Origin: Hydrogeniiclostridium mannosilyticum
Lineage (GTDB): Bacteria > Bacillota > Clostridia > Oscillospirales > Acutalibacteraceae
Length of the DNA: 64,000 bases
Direction of reading: 5' to 3'
Assembly (NCBI RefSeq): GCF_003268275.1
Contig: NZ_QLYR01000007.1
Coordinates: forward strand, 62,001 to 126,000
Shown here: piece by piece, positions 24,552 to 34,198 of the stretch
Layout of the letters: each line of letters starts with the position of its first letter
Numbering within the stretch: position 1 is the first letter of the stretch
Position numbers and translations under genes: made by a program
The notes under the pieces: generated by a model
Database searches by the model: none
Seen by the model: only the letters and a program-made list of their open reading frames with translations
What the model was told of the DNA's origin: nothing

Positions 24552-27185
24552 ATGGCGTTTATTTATGAAGGGAACAAGCGCCGCGCCATCAGCTTTCCCC
24601 TGGGGGGAATCGGCAGCGGCTGCATCGGCCTGTCCGGCTATGGGCAATTGGTCGATTGGGAGATTTTTAACCGCCCAAACAAGGGCAGCAGCAACGGTAT
24701 GACGCATTTTGCCGTTAAGGCTGAGGCGGACGGAGAGGTGCTGGACGCGCGGGTCCTGCATGCGGACATTGAGAAGGATTGTGCCGGTTCCTTTTCCGAG
24801 CAGAACTTTGGGCACGGCGTGCCGCGGACGGCGCTGATGGGCCTGCCGCATTTCCGCAGCAGTGTTTTTCGGGGCGCGTTTCCGTTTGCACAGATTGATT
24901 TTGACGATGGGGGCGCGGCGGATTCCTTCCCGGGCAAGGTCAGCCTGGAAGCCTTCAACCCTTTTATTCCCACCAATGAGGACGACTCGTCCCTGCCCGC
25001 GGCATTTTTTACCTATACGGTGGAAAATACCACCAACCGCACACTGACCTATACGCTGGCGGGCTCGCTGAAAAACCCGTTTTCTGAAAAGGGCGGGGAA
25101 AACCGTTATGAGCAGCGGGGCGGATGCCACGTGCTGCACCTTTGCGACCGTGCGCATGCGCCGGAGGATTTTGCCTACGGCGATTTAACCCTGGCGACCG
25201 ATGCCGGGCAGGTGGATTGCCAGGAATATTGGTTTCGCGGCGTTTGGTTTGACCATATCGGCGTATTCTGGAAAAATTTTACCGCGCCCGGCCCGCTGAA
25301 AAACCGCCGCTATGAGCAGACGGCCCCGGCGGATGATGTGGGGACGCTCGCGGCCCGGATGACGCTGAAGCCCGGCGAGAAGAGGGCGGTGCGCTTTATC
25401 ATCAGCTGGAACCTGCCCAATAACCATAATTATTGGCTGGAGGAAAACGGCGGCGTTCCCTACACGGAGCGGGATTTCGCCCGTGAGAACAGCGCGTTTA
25501 AAAATGCCTGGCGGAATTACTATGCCACGCTGTTCGCGGACTCCGCGGCCACCGCCGTTTACGGGCTGGAGAACTGGGCGCGCCTGTACGAGGGGACAAA
25601 GCTGTACCAGGAGGCGCTCTTTGGCTCAACGCTTCCGCCGGAGGCGCTGGATGCGGTTTCGTCGTCGGTGTCTGTGCTGAAGAGCCCCACCGTGCTGCGC
25701 CTGGAGGACGGCTCCCTCTATGGGTGGGAGGGCTGCAACGCCGCCACGGGCTCCTGTGAGGGCTCCTGCACGCATGTTTGGGCCTATACCTATGCCATGT
25801 GCTTTTTATTCCCACGGCTGGAGCGTTCCATGCGCAACCTGGAGTATGAATACGATTATAAGCCGGACGGTGGGCTGGCGTTCCGCCTGATGCTGCCATT
25901 GGGGCGTGAGCCCTGGGGCTTCCGTCCCTGCGCGGACGGGCAGTTTGCCACCATTTTTAAAACCTACCGGGAGTATAAAATCTGCGGCGATGCGGACTGG
26001 TTACGGGCGAAATGGCCCCGGGTCAAGCGTTCGCTGGAATATGCCTGGAGCCCGGAGAACTACGATGCCTGGGACCCACAGCAGACCGGCGTGCTTTCGG
26101 GGCGCCAGCATCACACGCTGGATATGGAGCTTTTTGGCCCTAATTCCTGGCTGGAGAGTATGTACCTGGCGGCCCTGAAGGCCGGTGCCGAGATGGCGGC
26201 TGTTGTCAATGACTCGGAGAGCGAGGCTAGGTTCCGCGCCGTCTTTGAGAAGGGCAAGGCCTGGTCAGAGGAGCATCTTTTCAACGGAGAGTATTTTTTC
26301 CAGCAAATAGACCTTACGGATAAAGAGCAGCTGCTTCAATATAATCAGGGAGACACCATTGTCGGCGGCGATGCCCTGGGCGCTTACTGGAGTGATGAGC
26401 TCGGCGAGGTCAAGTATCAGGTGGGCGAGGGCTGCGCCATCGATCAGGTGCTGGGCCAGTGGCACGCAAACGTCATCGGGCTGGGCGAGGTTTTGGACCG
26501 CGGCAAGGTTCGCTCCGCCTTGCGGTCGATTTACCGCTATAATTACAAGCCGTCCCTGCGCGGGCATGTTAACCCGTGCCGCGTCTACGGCTTGGATGAC
26601 GAGAGCGGCACGCTGATCTGCGCCTACCCGGAAGGCCGCCGGGAGCCGGTGATCCCCGTTCCCTATGCCCAGGAAACCATGCACGGCTTTGAGTACCAGG
26701 CCGCGGTGCATATGGTTCAGGAGGGCATGCTGGAGGAGGGGTTGGATCTGATTCGCGGCGTTCGCGAACGCTACGACGGTGAAAAGCGCAACCCCTGGAA
26801 TGAGATTGAGTGTGGCTCCAACTATGCCCGCTCCATGGCATCGTTTGCCCTGCTGCAGGCTTATTCCGGCATGACCTTTGACATGGGGCGGCGCTGCCTG
26901 GGTTTTGCCCCGGTGGTTGAAGGCGATTTTACCTGTCTGTGGTCGCTGGACAGCGGGTTTGGCGTAGTAGAGCTTCAGGGAAGCCATGCCGTGCTGCGGG
27001 TGCTGTATGGCAGCCTGACACTGGAGAGGCTGGCCCTAACACACCCCGGACTAGAAGGCAGCGCGTCGGTCGCGCTGAGCGGGCGGCCCGTTGATTGCAG
27101 GACGGCGGACGGCGTGCTGGCCTTCACGGAGCCGGTCAGGATTGAGGCCGGAGAGGCGCTGGAGGCTGTTTTTGCAGGAATTTAA
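24552..27185 (+). CDS. GH116 family glycoside hydrolase (beta-glucosidase / GBA2-like)
   Basis: 877 residues, no signal peptide, so cytoplasmic. The N-terminal beta-sandwich begins FPLGGIGSGCIGLSG and DWEIFNRPNKG, the diagnostic opening of bacterial GBA2-like enzymes. The (alpha/alpha)6 catalytic domain starts near 400 with EGCNAATGSCEGSCTHVW and includes LPLGREPWGFRPCADGQF and ETMHGFEYQAAVHM near 705-718. The family includes beta-glucosidases and beta-xylosidases acting on short oligosaccharides or glycolipids; the exact substrate is not clear. A strong AAGGAGG precedes the ATG. The gene is monocistronic, with its own promoter. Confidence 0.9.
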   Translation: MAFIYEGNKRRAISFPLGGIGSGCIGLSGYGQLVDWEIFNRPNKGSSNGMTHFAVKAEADGEVLDARVLHADIEKDCAGSFSEQNFGHGVPRTALMGLPHFRSSVFRGAFPFAQIDFDDGGAADSFPGKVSLEAFNPFIPTNEDDSSLPAAFFTYTVENTTNRTLTYTLAGSLKNPFSEKGGENRYEQRGGCHVLHLCDRAHAPEDFAYGDLTLATDAGQVDCQEYWFRGVWFDHIGVFWKNFTAPGPLKNRRYEQTAPADDVGTLAARMTLKPGEKRAVRFIISWNLPNNHNYWLEENGGVPYTERDFARENSAFKNAWRNYYATLFADSAATAVYGLENWARLYEGTKLYQEALFGSTLPPEALDAVSSSVSVLKSPTVLRLEDGSLYGWEGCNAATGSCEGSCTHVWAYTYAMCFLFPRLERSMRNLEYEYDYKPDGGLAFRLMLPLGREPWGFRPCADGQFATIFKTYREYKICGDADWLRAKWPRVKRSLEYAWSPENYDAWDPQQTGVLSGRQHHTLDMELFGPNSWLESMYLAALKAGAEMAAVVNDSESEARFRAVFEKGKAWSEEHLFNGEYFFQQIDLTDKEQLLQYNQGDTIVGGDALGAYWSDELGEVKYQVGEGCAIDQVLGQWHANVIGLGEVLDRGKVRSALRSIYRYNYKPSLRGHVNPCRVYGLDDESGTLICAYPEGRREPVIPVPYAQETMHGFEYQAAVHMVQEGMLEEGLDLIRGVRERYDGEKRNPWNEIECGSNYARSMASFALLQAYSGMTFDMGRRCLGFAPVVEGDFTCLWSLDSGFGVVELQGSHAVLRVLYGSLTLERLALTHPGLEGSASVALSGRPVDCRTADGVLAFTEPVRIEAGEALEAVFAGI

Positions 27186-27323
27186 CGCGCTAAATATGCC
27201 AAGGCTGAAAGCCGAAAGCCGTGCCGTGCGGATGACAGCAGGCAGCCGGAGCAGATAGAGAAAATGGGGCCTATGGACCCGAGAATACGGTTTGAAAACG
27301 GCATGCTGCTGCTGTCCTGGGGC

Positions 27324-27360
27324 ACTATATGTATATAATATTATAATTTATACACATAGT
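27324..27360. promoter_or_regulatory. A/T-rich palindrome, candidate operator
   Basis: ACTATATGTATA and TATACACATAGT are inverse repeats with one mismatch around a 13-bp A/T spacer. In a GC-rich neighbourhood this is a strong composition break and contains several -10-like hexamers. Confidence 0.5.
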
Positions 27361-27471
27361 AATAAAATTTCAAGCCTAAAATGTGTTTTGGGGACGGCAT
27401 CCGAGGCCTGCTGTTTTGCTTCCCCGGAGGGCCGGCCCAAACCGGAAAATAGCGGTTTTTATACGCCTTTG

Positions 27472-27503
27472 TTTTCCACCGTTTCCCGGCGGCCTGTGGA
27501 AAA
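27472..27503. repeat. TTTTCCAC-N16-GTGGAAAA dyad (copy B)
   Basis: Perfect 8-bp arms with a G/C-rich spacer, 44 bp before the DUF2284 start. The contrast between this spacer and the A/T-rich spacer of copy A shows that the arms are what is kept. Confidence 0.75.
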
Positions 27504-27546
27504 TGAAAGCGGCAATGGAAAAGATAGAAATGAGGAGAGAAGAGCT

Positions 27547-28101
27547 ATGCGTTTACAAGAGCTGTTGGATCAGGCCGGCGTCTTTCAATCCGGCCTAGTA
27601 GATACCGCGGGTATGCGCTTTGAGCAGGCGGTGCGCGATATGTGCGCGGTCAATACCTGTCAGAAATACAACACCAGCTGGGCCTGCCCGCCGGCGGTCG
27701 GCACGGTGGAGGAATGCCGGGCGCGCATTCAGCAGTATGAAAAATTTTTGCTGTTCAGTGTAAAATATGATCTGGAGGATTCCTTCGATTATGAGGGGAT
27801 GATGGCGGGGGCCTCGGCTTTTAAGGAGACCTGCCGCGCCTTGGACAATAAGCTCCGCCCGCTGCTGGGCAATTACCTGATGCTGTCCAACGAGGGCTGC
27901 GGCCTGTGTAAGGAGTGCACCTACCCGGATGCGCCCTGCCGCTTTCCGGACAGATCGCACGGCTCGCTGGAGGGCTATGGGCTTTTTGTCAGCAAGCTCG
28001 CCAAGCAGGCCGGCATGAACTACATCAATGGGGCCAATACCGTCACCTATTTCGGCGGCGTGGCGTTTCACCCGGAGGCGCTCGCCGTATTTGAGGACTA
28101 A
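27547..28101 (+). CDS. DUF2284 putative metal-binding protein
   Basis: 184 residues from MRLQELLDQAG, with GAGGAGAGAAG upstream. Two Cys clusters are visible: CAVNTCQKYNTSWACPP near 38-54 (ending with EEC) and CGLCKECTYPDAPC near 117-130, the arrangement that defines this family of anaerobe proteins, which may bind an Fe-S cluster or zinc. The function is unknown. The nitroreductase 72 bp downstream has its own promoter. A dyad and an A/T palindrome lie upstream, suggesting regulated expression. Confidence 0.85.
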   Translation: MRLQELLDQAGVFQSGLVDTAGMRFEQAVRDMCAVNTCQKYNTSWACPPAVGTVEECRARIQQYEKFLLFSVKYDLEDSFDYEGMMAGASAFKETCRALDNKLRPLLGNYLMLSNEGCGLCKECTYPDAPCRFPDRSHGSLEGYGLFVSKLAKQAGMNYINGANTVTYFGGVAFHPEALAVFED

Positions 28102-28121
28102 GGAGAAAGGGGCCGGTGAGC

Positions 28122-28151
28122 TTGCCTGTTCCGCTGAAAAAGTGCTATACT
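28122..28151 (+). promoter_or_regulatory. Promoter for the nitroreductase gene
   Basis: TTGCCT (28122-28127) and TATACT (28146-28151) separated by 18 bp. Confidence 0.6.
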
Positions 28152-28173
28152 TTAGTTATAAGGGGGAATTACC

Positions 28174-28701
28174 ATGGAATCAACAATAATCGATTTGAAA
28201 TCCCGCCGCAGCATCCGGCAGTTTAAGGCGGAGCCAATTGACCCGGAGAAGCTGAAGAAGATTGTAGAGGCCGGTACCTGGGCGCCCAGCGGCATGGGCA
28301 GGCAGTCGGCAAAAATGGTGGTTATCCAGAACGCGGAGGTTATCCGGCGGCTGTCCAGGCTCAATGCCAGCTTTATGCCCGGCTTTGACGGCGACCCATT
28401 TTATGGAGCCACGACGGTGATTGTGGTTTTGGCGGATCGCTCGGTTTCAACCTATGTGGAGGACGGCAGTCTGGTGCTGGGCAACCTGCTCAACGCCGCG
28501 CATGCGGTGGGCGTGGGCTCCTGCTGGATTCACCGTGCCCGTGAGGAGTTTGACTCCGAAGAGGGCCGGGCCTTGCTGAGAGAATGGGGCATCGAGGGGG
28601 ATTACGCGGGCATCGGCCACTGTATTTTAGGGGTGCCGGCTTCCGGGAATCAGCCCGAGGCCAAGCCGCGTAAGGCCGGTTATGTAACCTATGTAAAATA
28701 G
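28174..28701 (+). CDS. Nitroreductase family FMN-dependent oxidoreductase
   Basis: 175 residues with the nitroreductase fold: SRRSIRQFKAEPID (FMN phosphate binding) at 10-23, WAPSGMGRQSAKMVVI near 36-51 and GSCWIHRAREEF near 114. The C-terminus GVPASGNQPEAKPRKAGYV is the usual lid and Arg/Lys contact. Members reduce nitro groups, quinones or flavins with NAD(P)H; the substrate cannot be told here. AGGGGGAA precedes the ATG. Confidence 0.9.
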   Translation: MESTIIDLKSRRSIRQFKAEPIDPEKLKKIVEAGTWAPSGMGRQSAKMVVIQNAEVIRRLSRLNASFMPGFDGDPFYGATTVIVVLADRSVSTYVEDGSLVLGNLLNAAHAVGVGSCWIHRAREEFDSEEGRALLREWGIEGDYAGIGHCILGVPASGNQPEAKPRKAGYVTYVK

Positions 28702-28712
28702 CGCTGGAAAAA

Positions 28713-28746
28713 CTTTCCACACTTTCAACAACCGCGTGGTGGAAAA
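28713..28746. repeat. CTTTCCAC-N18-GTGGAAAA dyad (copy D)
   Basis: The left arm has C in place of the first T and the spacer is one to two bases longer than in copies A and B. It begins 12 bp after the nitroreductase stop. Confidence 0.5.
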
Positions 28747-28823
28747 CTCTGGAAAACCTTGAAAACTCTGGCTTTTTTTAAATATAAGCCGGATAAATTT
28801 GCGTAGATTATGAAAAAAAGGAC

Positions 28824-28862
28824 AGGTTTTCCACAGCTTGCACTTAGACTTGTGGAAAACCT
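28824..28862. repeat. AGGTTTTCCACA...TGTGGAAAACCT dyad (copy C)
   Basis: The longest copy: 12-bp complementary arms around a 15-bp spacer, followed by ATTTTGTTTT. It can fold as a terminator-like hairpin in RNA. Confidence 0.75.
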
Positions 28863-29009
28863 ATTTTGTTTTACGCCGGCGGGTTGTTTTTTGAACGCAC
28901 ATGCATTATAATAACACTGAGCATGGTAAAACATGCGGCACATTTTCGGGCGCTTTGTAGCATTGTAAATACCGTGCAGCGGTGAAAAACAAAGGGCCCG
29001 CAATGTCAT

Positions 29010-29354
29010 TTTACTCTTGGAGATGAGGCGCAGCGATGAGAAAGTAATTCAAATCAGACAGAAACCGAGCTTATGCCCGCCCAGACGGGTATGTGCGAGC
29101 CCATGCGCGCAGCTTGCCGCGGGGGCCGTGGTTTGCCGTCCGATTTTGAGTTGCTTTTGTGCTGCCGTTGGTTCCTCACGGAACAGGACGGCTCACGGCT
29201 GTGCCTTTTTTATTTGCCCGGGAAATTTTCCGCGGCAGTCTCCCGAAAAAAGCGAAAGCGCGCGGCGGAGCGGGGCATGGCACACAGCGGCTTTGTTTTC
29301 GGCGGTGAAGAGCCCGGCAAGAAACAGAGCTTTTATGACGAGGAGGTGCTGCCG
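29010..29354 (+). promoter_or_regulatory. Leader of the ABC-F gene with candidate attenuator
   Basis: A long leader with a minimal uORF ATG AGA AAG TAA at 29036-29047. Downstream, GCCGT (29164-29168) can pair with ACGGC (29188-29192) around a GTTCC-TCAC-GGAAC hairpin; the same ACGGC region is also part of a GGCTCA...TGTGCC stem (29190-29205) followed by TTTTTTAT. The two folds exclude each other, as in ribosome-mediated attenuation of antibiotic-induced ABC-F genes. Function is inferred. Confidence 0.4.
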
Positions 29355-30869
<1,515 letters not shown>

Positions 30870-30935
30870 ACGACATCGGGCGGGCATGAACGCCGTGCCC
30901 GCTCGAAAAAACAGAAGTGGGAGGCTTGTTGCGTT

Positions 30936-31283
30936 ATGGCGAAGCTGGAATGTGAATTGCAGGGGAATTTTCAGGAGATCCTTGCCGGCATTGAGCGCGC
31001 GGTCCTGGAGGGGAGCATGTCGGCAAGTGAAGAGGACGGAAGCGACTTTTTTGCCGGGGACTGCCGGTGCGCAGTGCGCGTCTATGAGCGGTACAGCATG
31101 CTGGGCGGCAACCGCGTCAGCATGAATCTGACGCTGCTGCAGGCCGGCGGGCGCATCTTTTTGTCCGCCATTACATCCGGGGGCAGCCAGGCGGTCTTCT
31201 GGAAGATGAATACCTTTGGCGAGGAGGCCTTTTTGGATACGATTACGGAGGCGGTGCGGCCTTACTGTGCGCCGTCCGCCTAA
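30936..31283 (+). CDS. DUF6054 family protein
   Basis: 115 residues, cytoplasmic, with the conserved SMSASEEDGSDFFAGDCRCAVRVYERYS block in the middle followed by GGNRVSMNLTLL and FLSAITSGGSQAVFWK. This matches my recollection of the DUF6054 family, whose function is unknown. GGGAGG lies upstream. It follows the ABC-F gene by 66 bp and may be co-transcribed. The stop codon lies 65 bp before the XRE regulator start. Confidence 0.75.
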   Translation: MAKLECELQGNFQEILAGIERAVLEGSMSASEEDGSDFFAGDCRCAVRVYERYSMLGGNRVSMNLTLLQAGGRIFLSAITSGGSQAVFWKMNTFGEEAFLDTITEAVRPYCAPSA

Positions 31284-31347
31284 CGGTGCGCAGAAAAAAG
31301 AGAACGCCGTCCCGGCGCCTGAACAGGGAGAAGGAGAAGTGGCTGAG

Positions 31348-31707
31348 ATGCTTAAAATAACAAACCGCGCTAAACGGATGACGACGGCGCGGGGGGAACC
31401 CGGCGAGCCCTATGCGCAGAGAAGGCCGGCGATCCGCAGGCTGAAATGCGGGCGCTTTTCCAGCGGGCCGCCCCACGAGGAAACACGGCGTTATTGCTCG
31501 CAGGACATTGCAAACCGGATTAAGGCGAGGGCAAAAGCGCAGGGAAAGAGCATCGGCTGGCTGCTCTCAAGCTGCGGCCTGGGTAAAAATACGGTTTCAA
31601 AGATCAGACAGGGAAAGGATATTCTGACCCTGAACTTTGCTAAGATCGCCGATGCGTTAGGCTGCTCGGTGGATTACCTGCTGGGCCGCACGGACGACGA
31701 GCCGTAG
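31348..31707 (+). CDS. XRE-family HTH transcriptional regulator
   Basis: 119 residues from MLKITNRAKR; AAGGAG is 11 nt upstream. The first 50 residues are basic and probably disordered. The last 65 form a Cro/CI-type HTH: IANRIKARAKAQGKSIGWLL, then SCGLGKNTVSKIRQGKD (recognition helix) and IADALGCSVDYLLGR. It lies downstream of ABC-F and DUF6054 in the same direction and ends at a strong bidirectional terminator. Its target is unknown. Confidence 0.85.
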   Translation: MLKITNRAKRMTTARGEPGEPYAQRRPAIRRLKCGRFSSGPPHEETRRYCSQDIANRIKARAKAQGKSIGWLLSSCGLGKNTVSKIRQGKDILTLNFAKIADALGCSVDYLLGRTDDEP

Positions 31708-31745
31708 GATATAGAGCGGCGGCCCATTCCACGGGCTGCGGGCTA

Positions 31746-31789
31746 AAAAACGGAGGATCTCCCCCTTATAGGGGAGATCCTCCGTTTTT
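31746..31789. terminator. Bidirectional terminator between convergent genes
   Basis: AAAAACGGAGGATCTCCCC and GGGGAGATCCTCCGTTTTT are nearly perfect inverse repeats around CTTATA. It serves the rightward XRE gene and the leftward fusion gene. Confidence 0.93.
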
Positions 31790-31828
31790 GCCGGTTTACG
31801 GGCCGTGCGGCTTTGTTTTACAGCAGCA

Positions 31829-33856
31829 TCATTTCAGCGTGATGTCGCCGGTAAATTCGTTTTTCTCTATTTCGACGTCGGCGGCGGCCAGGCGCTTGCC
31901 GTTAAAATAGAGGCCGTCAATGGTGATGCGGTCAAAGCGGTTCTCCGGGGAGGCGCCGCGGAAGTAGATGGGGGGAACGCCGAAGCCCTCGTCTGCATAA
32001 ACACGGATGTTTTTATAGGTGACGTCGTACACGTTGCCGAGGATATTGTCGTTGGACCAGCGGCCGCAGTACATCCAGCCGCAGATGACCGCGGGGGTGT
32101 AGAGCATGTCGTCCGGCTCATACTTCGCCTCGTCGCTTGTTTGCATCATCGGCGCGCGATCATAGCGTGAATATTCGACATTGATATTTTCATAGGTGAG
32201 GTGGTGGATAACGGCGCGGTCGCCGCTGTGAATACGCAGTGCGCCCATGTCGTTGCGCAGAATATCGCAGTTGCGGAAAACCAGGTTGCAGTATTCGTCC
32301 GCCACGGTCTCGGCGCCTAACTCCAGGCCGCCGCCCCAATCGCACCAAATCACACAGTTTTCCACCAGGAAATTCTGTACATTCATCCGCTCATAGCACA
32401 GGGGAGTGCGGCTGGCGCCGTCGTTCTGCTCCACACGCAGGCCCTTGAGGACAATTACATCGTCAAAATTGCGCAGGAAGCAGTTGGTCACGCGCACGTT
32501 CTGGCAGTTGACAAAGTCGAAGCCGTCCGTATTGTAGCGCCACATACCAATGGTCTTGACGTTGTTGTAATGCAGGTTGACACAGTTAAAGGCCGTGATG
32601 GACCACCAGTTGGAATCGCGCAGGATGACGCCGTCAACCAGGACGTTTTCGCAGCGGGCCAGGTTCATGAGGCCGTCTTCCTCCCAGATCAGGGGGACGT
32701 GGCGGTCGTAGCCGGCACAGTCGAGGATGCCCCGCCCCACGATGCGGACGTTGCTGCTGTCCACGCATTGGACAAAGCCCTTGACCACCGCGCCCGCATC
32801 CACAAAGAGGGTCTGGCCGCTGTGCAGCACAATGGGCCCTGCCTTATGAACGCCAGGCCCAAAATAGAGAGTGTCCGGGGTACGGGCATAGGCCTGCTTT
32901 GGGTTGGCAAAAATGTGCAGGTTGTGGCGGCGTCCGTCGATTTCCAGTGAAAAGTGCCCGGGCTTGCGGATGGTAAACGAAATGGCGCCGTCCGCAGCCG
33001 TCAGCTCAATTCCCTTGGAAAGCGGGCGCAGCACCGCCTCGGTAAAGGCCCTGTTCGGCCTGACTGTCAGCCTGGCGGGCGCGCTCATATCGAAATAGAG
33101 GAAGGAGGCCTGCTCGCCCTGGCTGTAGGGGCGCTGATGCCCGGGCCATTCCCGGTTAAAGGGCATGGCGGAGACATGGCAGGTATAGCAGCCGGCCGGC
33201 TGGCCGTCAACGGTGACCTGATAGTCGCCGGAGATGGGCTCCCCGTCGGGAATGGGGTACACGGTGGCGGGGTCCAGCGCGCCGGAGGCATCAATGGCGG
33301 CAAACAGCTGCCCGGCAATAGCCTTCATGCCGGCATCGTTGGGGTGGGCGGCCACACCCTCATGCGCGTATTCTCCCAGCGCCTTGAAAGCGTCGCCGTG
33401 CACTGCGTCCAACGGTACATATATGCCGCCGCACAGGCTCGCCGCGGTCTGAATCTCAAAATCAGCTTCTTTGCTGGGCCAATAGCTGCCGGTGCAGAAA
33501 ATCTTCGCGTTTTGTTCCGGGTCAATCGCGCGCAGCATGCGCACATAGGCCTTGCCAAAGGCCTCGAGCTGCCCGGCGGGCACGTTTTCGCACAGGCGCG
33601 CCACAATGATATCCGGGTCAAAGGCCCGCAGGTGTGCGAAATCCTCCGCCGTTACCGCGGCGGGCTCCCGCTCCACCTTTACGCCGCCGGCGACCATGGT
33701 TTCAACCGGCCCGCATTTGGCCTCGATCATCCGGGTAAGCACATGGACAAAGTCGTTTTCCTTACTGCTGGCAGCCATGCCATGGTTGCCATACCAGCCC
33801 AGCTCCGGCGCCTCGCCGTGATAGGCCAGGCTGTTTCCTACAAATAAAACCTTCAT
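31829..33856 (-). CDS. SGNH-hydrolase / GH28-like beta-helix fusion protein
   Basis: 675 residues with no signal peptide. Residues 1-200 look like a SGNH esterase: FVGNSLAYHG (Ser9 block I), and a HPNDAGM near 170 carrying the Asp/His pair. A short linker leads to a right-handed beta-helix (about 300-675) with polygalacturonase-like motifs: NTDGFDF near 440, NFDDVIVLKG about 20 residues on, and RIHSG near 542. Such a protein could deacylate and then cleave pectin-like or other acidic oligosaccharides in the cytoplasm. The pairing is my reading; the exact families need a profile search. AAAGGGGAGG precedes the ATG. Confidence 0.75.
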   Translation of the reverse strand: MKVLFVGNSLAYHGEAPELGWYGNHGMAASSKENDFVHVLTRMIEAKCGPVETMVAGGVKVEREPAAVTAEDFAHLRAFDPDIIVARLCENVPAGQLEAFGKAYVRMLRAIDPEQNAKIFCTGSYWPSKEADFEIQTAASLCGGIYVPLDAVHGDAFKALGEYAHEGVAAHPNDAGMKAIAGQLFAAIDASGALDPATVYPIPDGEPISGDYQVTVDGQPAGCYTCHVSAMPFNREWPGHQRPYSQGEQASFLYFDMSAPARLTVRPNRAFTEAVLRPLSKGIELTAADGAISFTIRKPGHFSLEIDGRRHNLHIFANPKQAYARTPDTLYFGPGVHKAGPIVLHSGQTLFVDAGAVVKGFVQCVDSSNVRIVGRGILDCAGYDRHVPLIWEEDGLMNLARCENVLVDGVILRDSNWWSITAFNCVNLHYNNVKTIGMWRYNTDGFDFVNCQNVRVTNCFLRNFDDVIVLKGLRVEQNDGASRTPLCYERMNVQNFLVENCVIWCDWGGGLELGAETVADEYCNLVFRNCDILRNDMGALRIHSGDRAVIHHLTYENINVEYSRYDRAPMMQTSDEAKYEPDDMLYTPAVICGWMYCGRWSNDNILGNVYDVTYKNIRVYADEGFGVPPIYFRGASPENRFDRITIDGLYFNGKRLAAADVEIEKNEFTGDITLK

Positions 33857-34198
33857 AGAGTCCTCCCCTTTAAGTCCTGATTGATTTCATACTGATTAAA
33901 CCAAACGAAAAGCCTGCTGTCAAGCGGCTGCGGGCTTCTTTTTCGAGGGAAAAGGAGGCAGCGGCTGCTGGTTTGATTTGCAGGCAGGACAGAAAACATG
34001 GTGAGAATCAAAGAAAAAACGTTTTTATACCGAAGAAAGGAATAACTGAAATTTTAAAAAATATTTTCTTAAACAAATATAATACTAGAATTTATTTCTA
34101 AATAGAGGCGCAAATACGCAGCCGCCAGGGGCCGCCTCACGGGCCGTCTTACGGCCGTGGGGCGGCACGCGAAACGAGTCCGCAAGGCGGGCCCAGGG
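33857..34198. other. Intergenic region with GC-rich hairpin
   Basis: 340 bp. An A/T-rich stretch (34040-34100) upstream of the fusion gene may hold its promoter. At 34130-34166 GCCGCCTCACGGGCCGT and ACGGCCGTGGGGCGGC form a long imperfect hairpin around CTT. No gene is seen. Confidence 0.55.

Larger units (their letters stand above)
27186..27546. other. GH116-DUF2284 intergenic region
   Basis: About 360 bp. It holds an A/T-rich palindrome (27324-27360), a TTTTCCAC dyad (27472-27503), and no clear gene. An upstream in-frame ATG at 27292 lacks a ribosome-binding site. Confidence 0.6.
28702..29009. other. nitroreductase-ABC-F intergenic region with two dyads
   Basis: Two inverted repeats of the TTTTCCAC type (28713-28746 and 28824-28862) and a third direct GGAAAAC stretch at 28741-28769. 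No gene is visible. The second dyad has a T-rich tail and may double as the terminator of the nitroreductase gene. Confidence 0.6.

Noticed and set aside
28824-28862. The dyad read as a second replication origin because its arms resemble DnaA boxes
   Set aside because: Only two arms are present, in inverted orientation, and there is no AT-rich unwinding zone or trio.
29073-29354. A 94-residue N-terminal extension of the ABC-F protein
   Set aside because: AGGAGG before the ATG at 29355 and the normal start of the first ABC domain favour the shorter protein; the extension is leader sequence.
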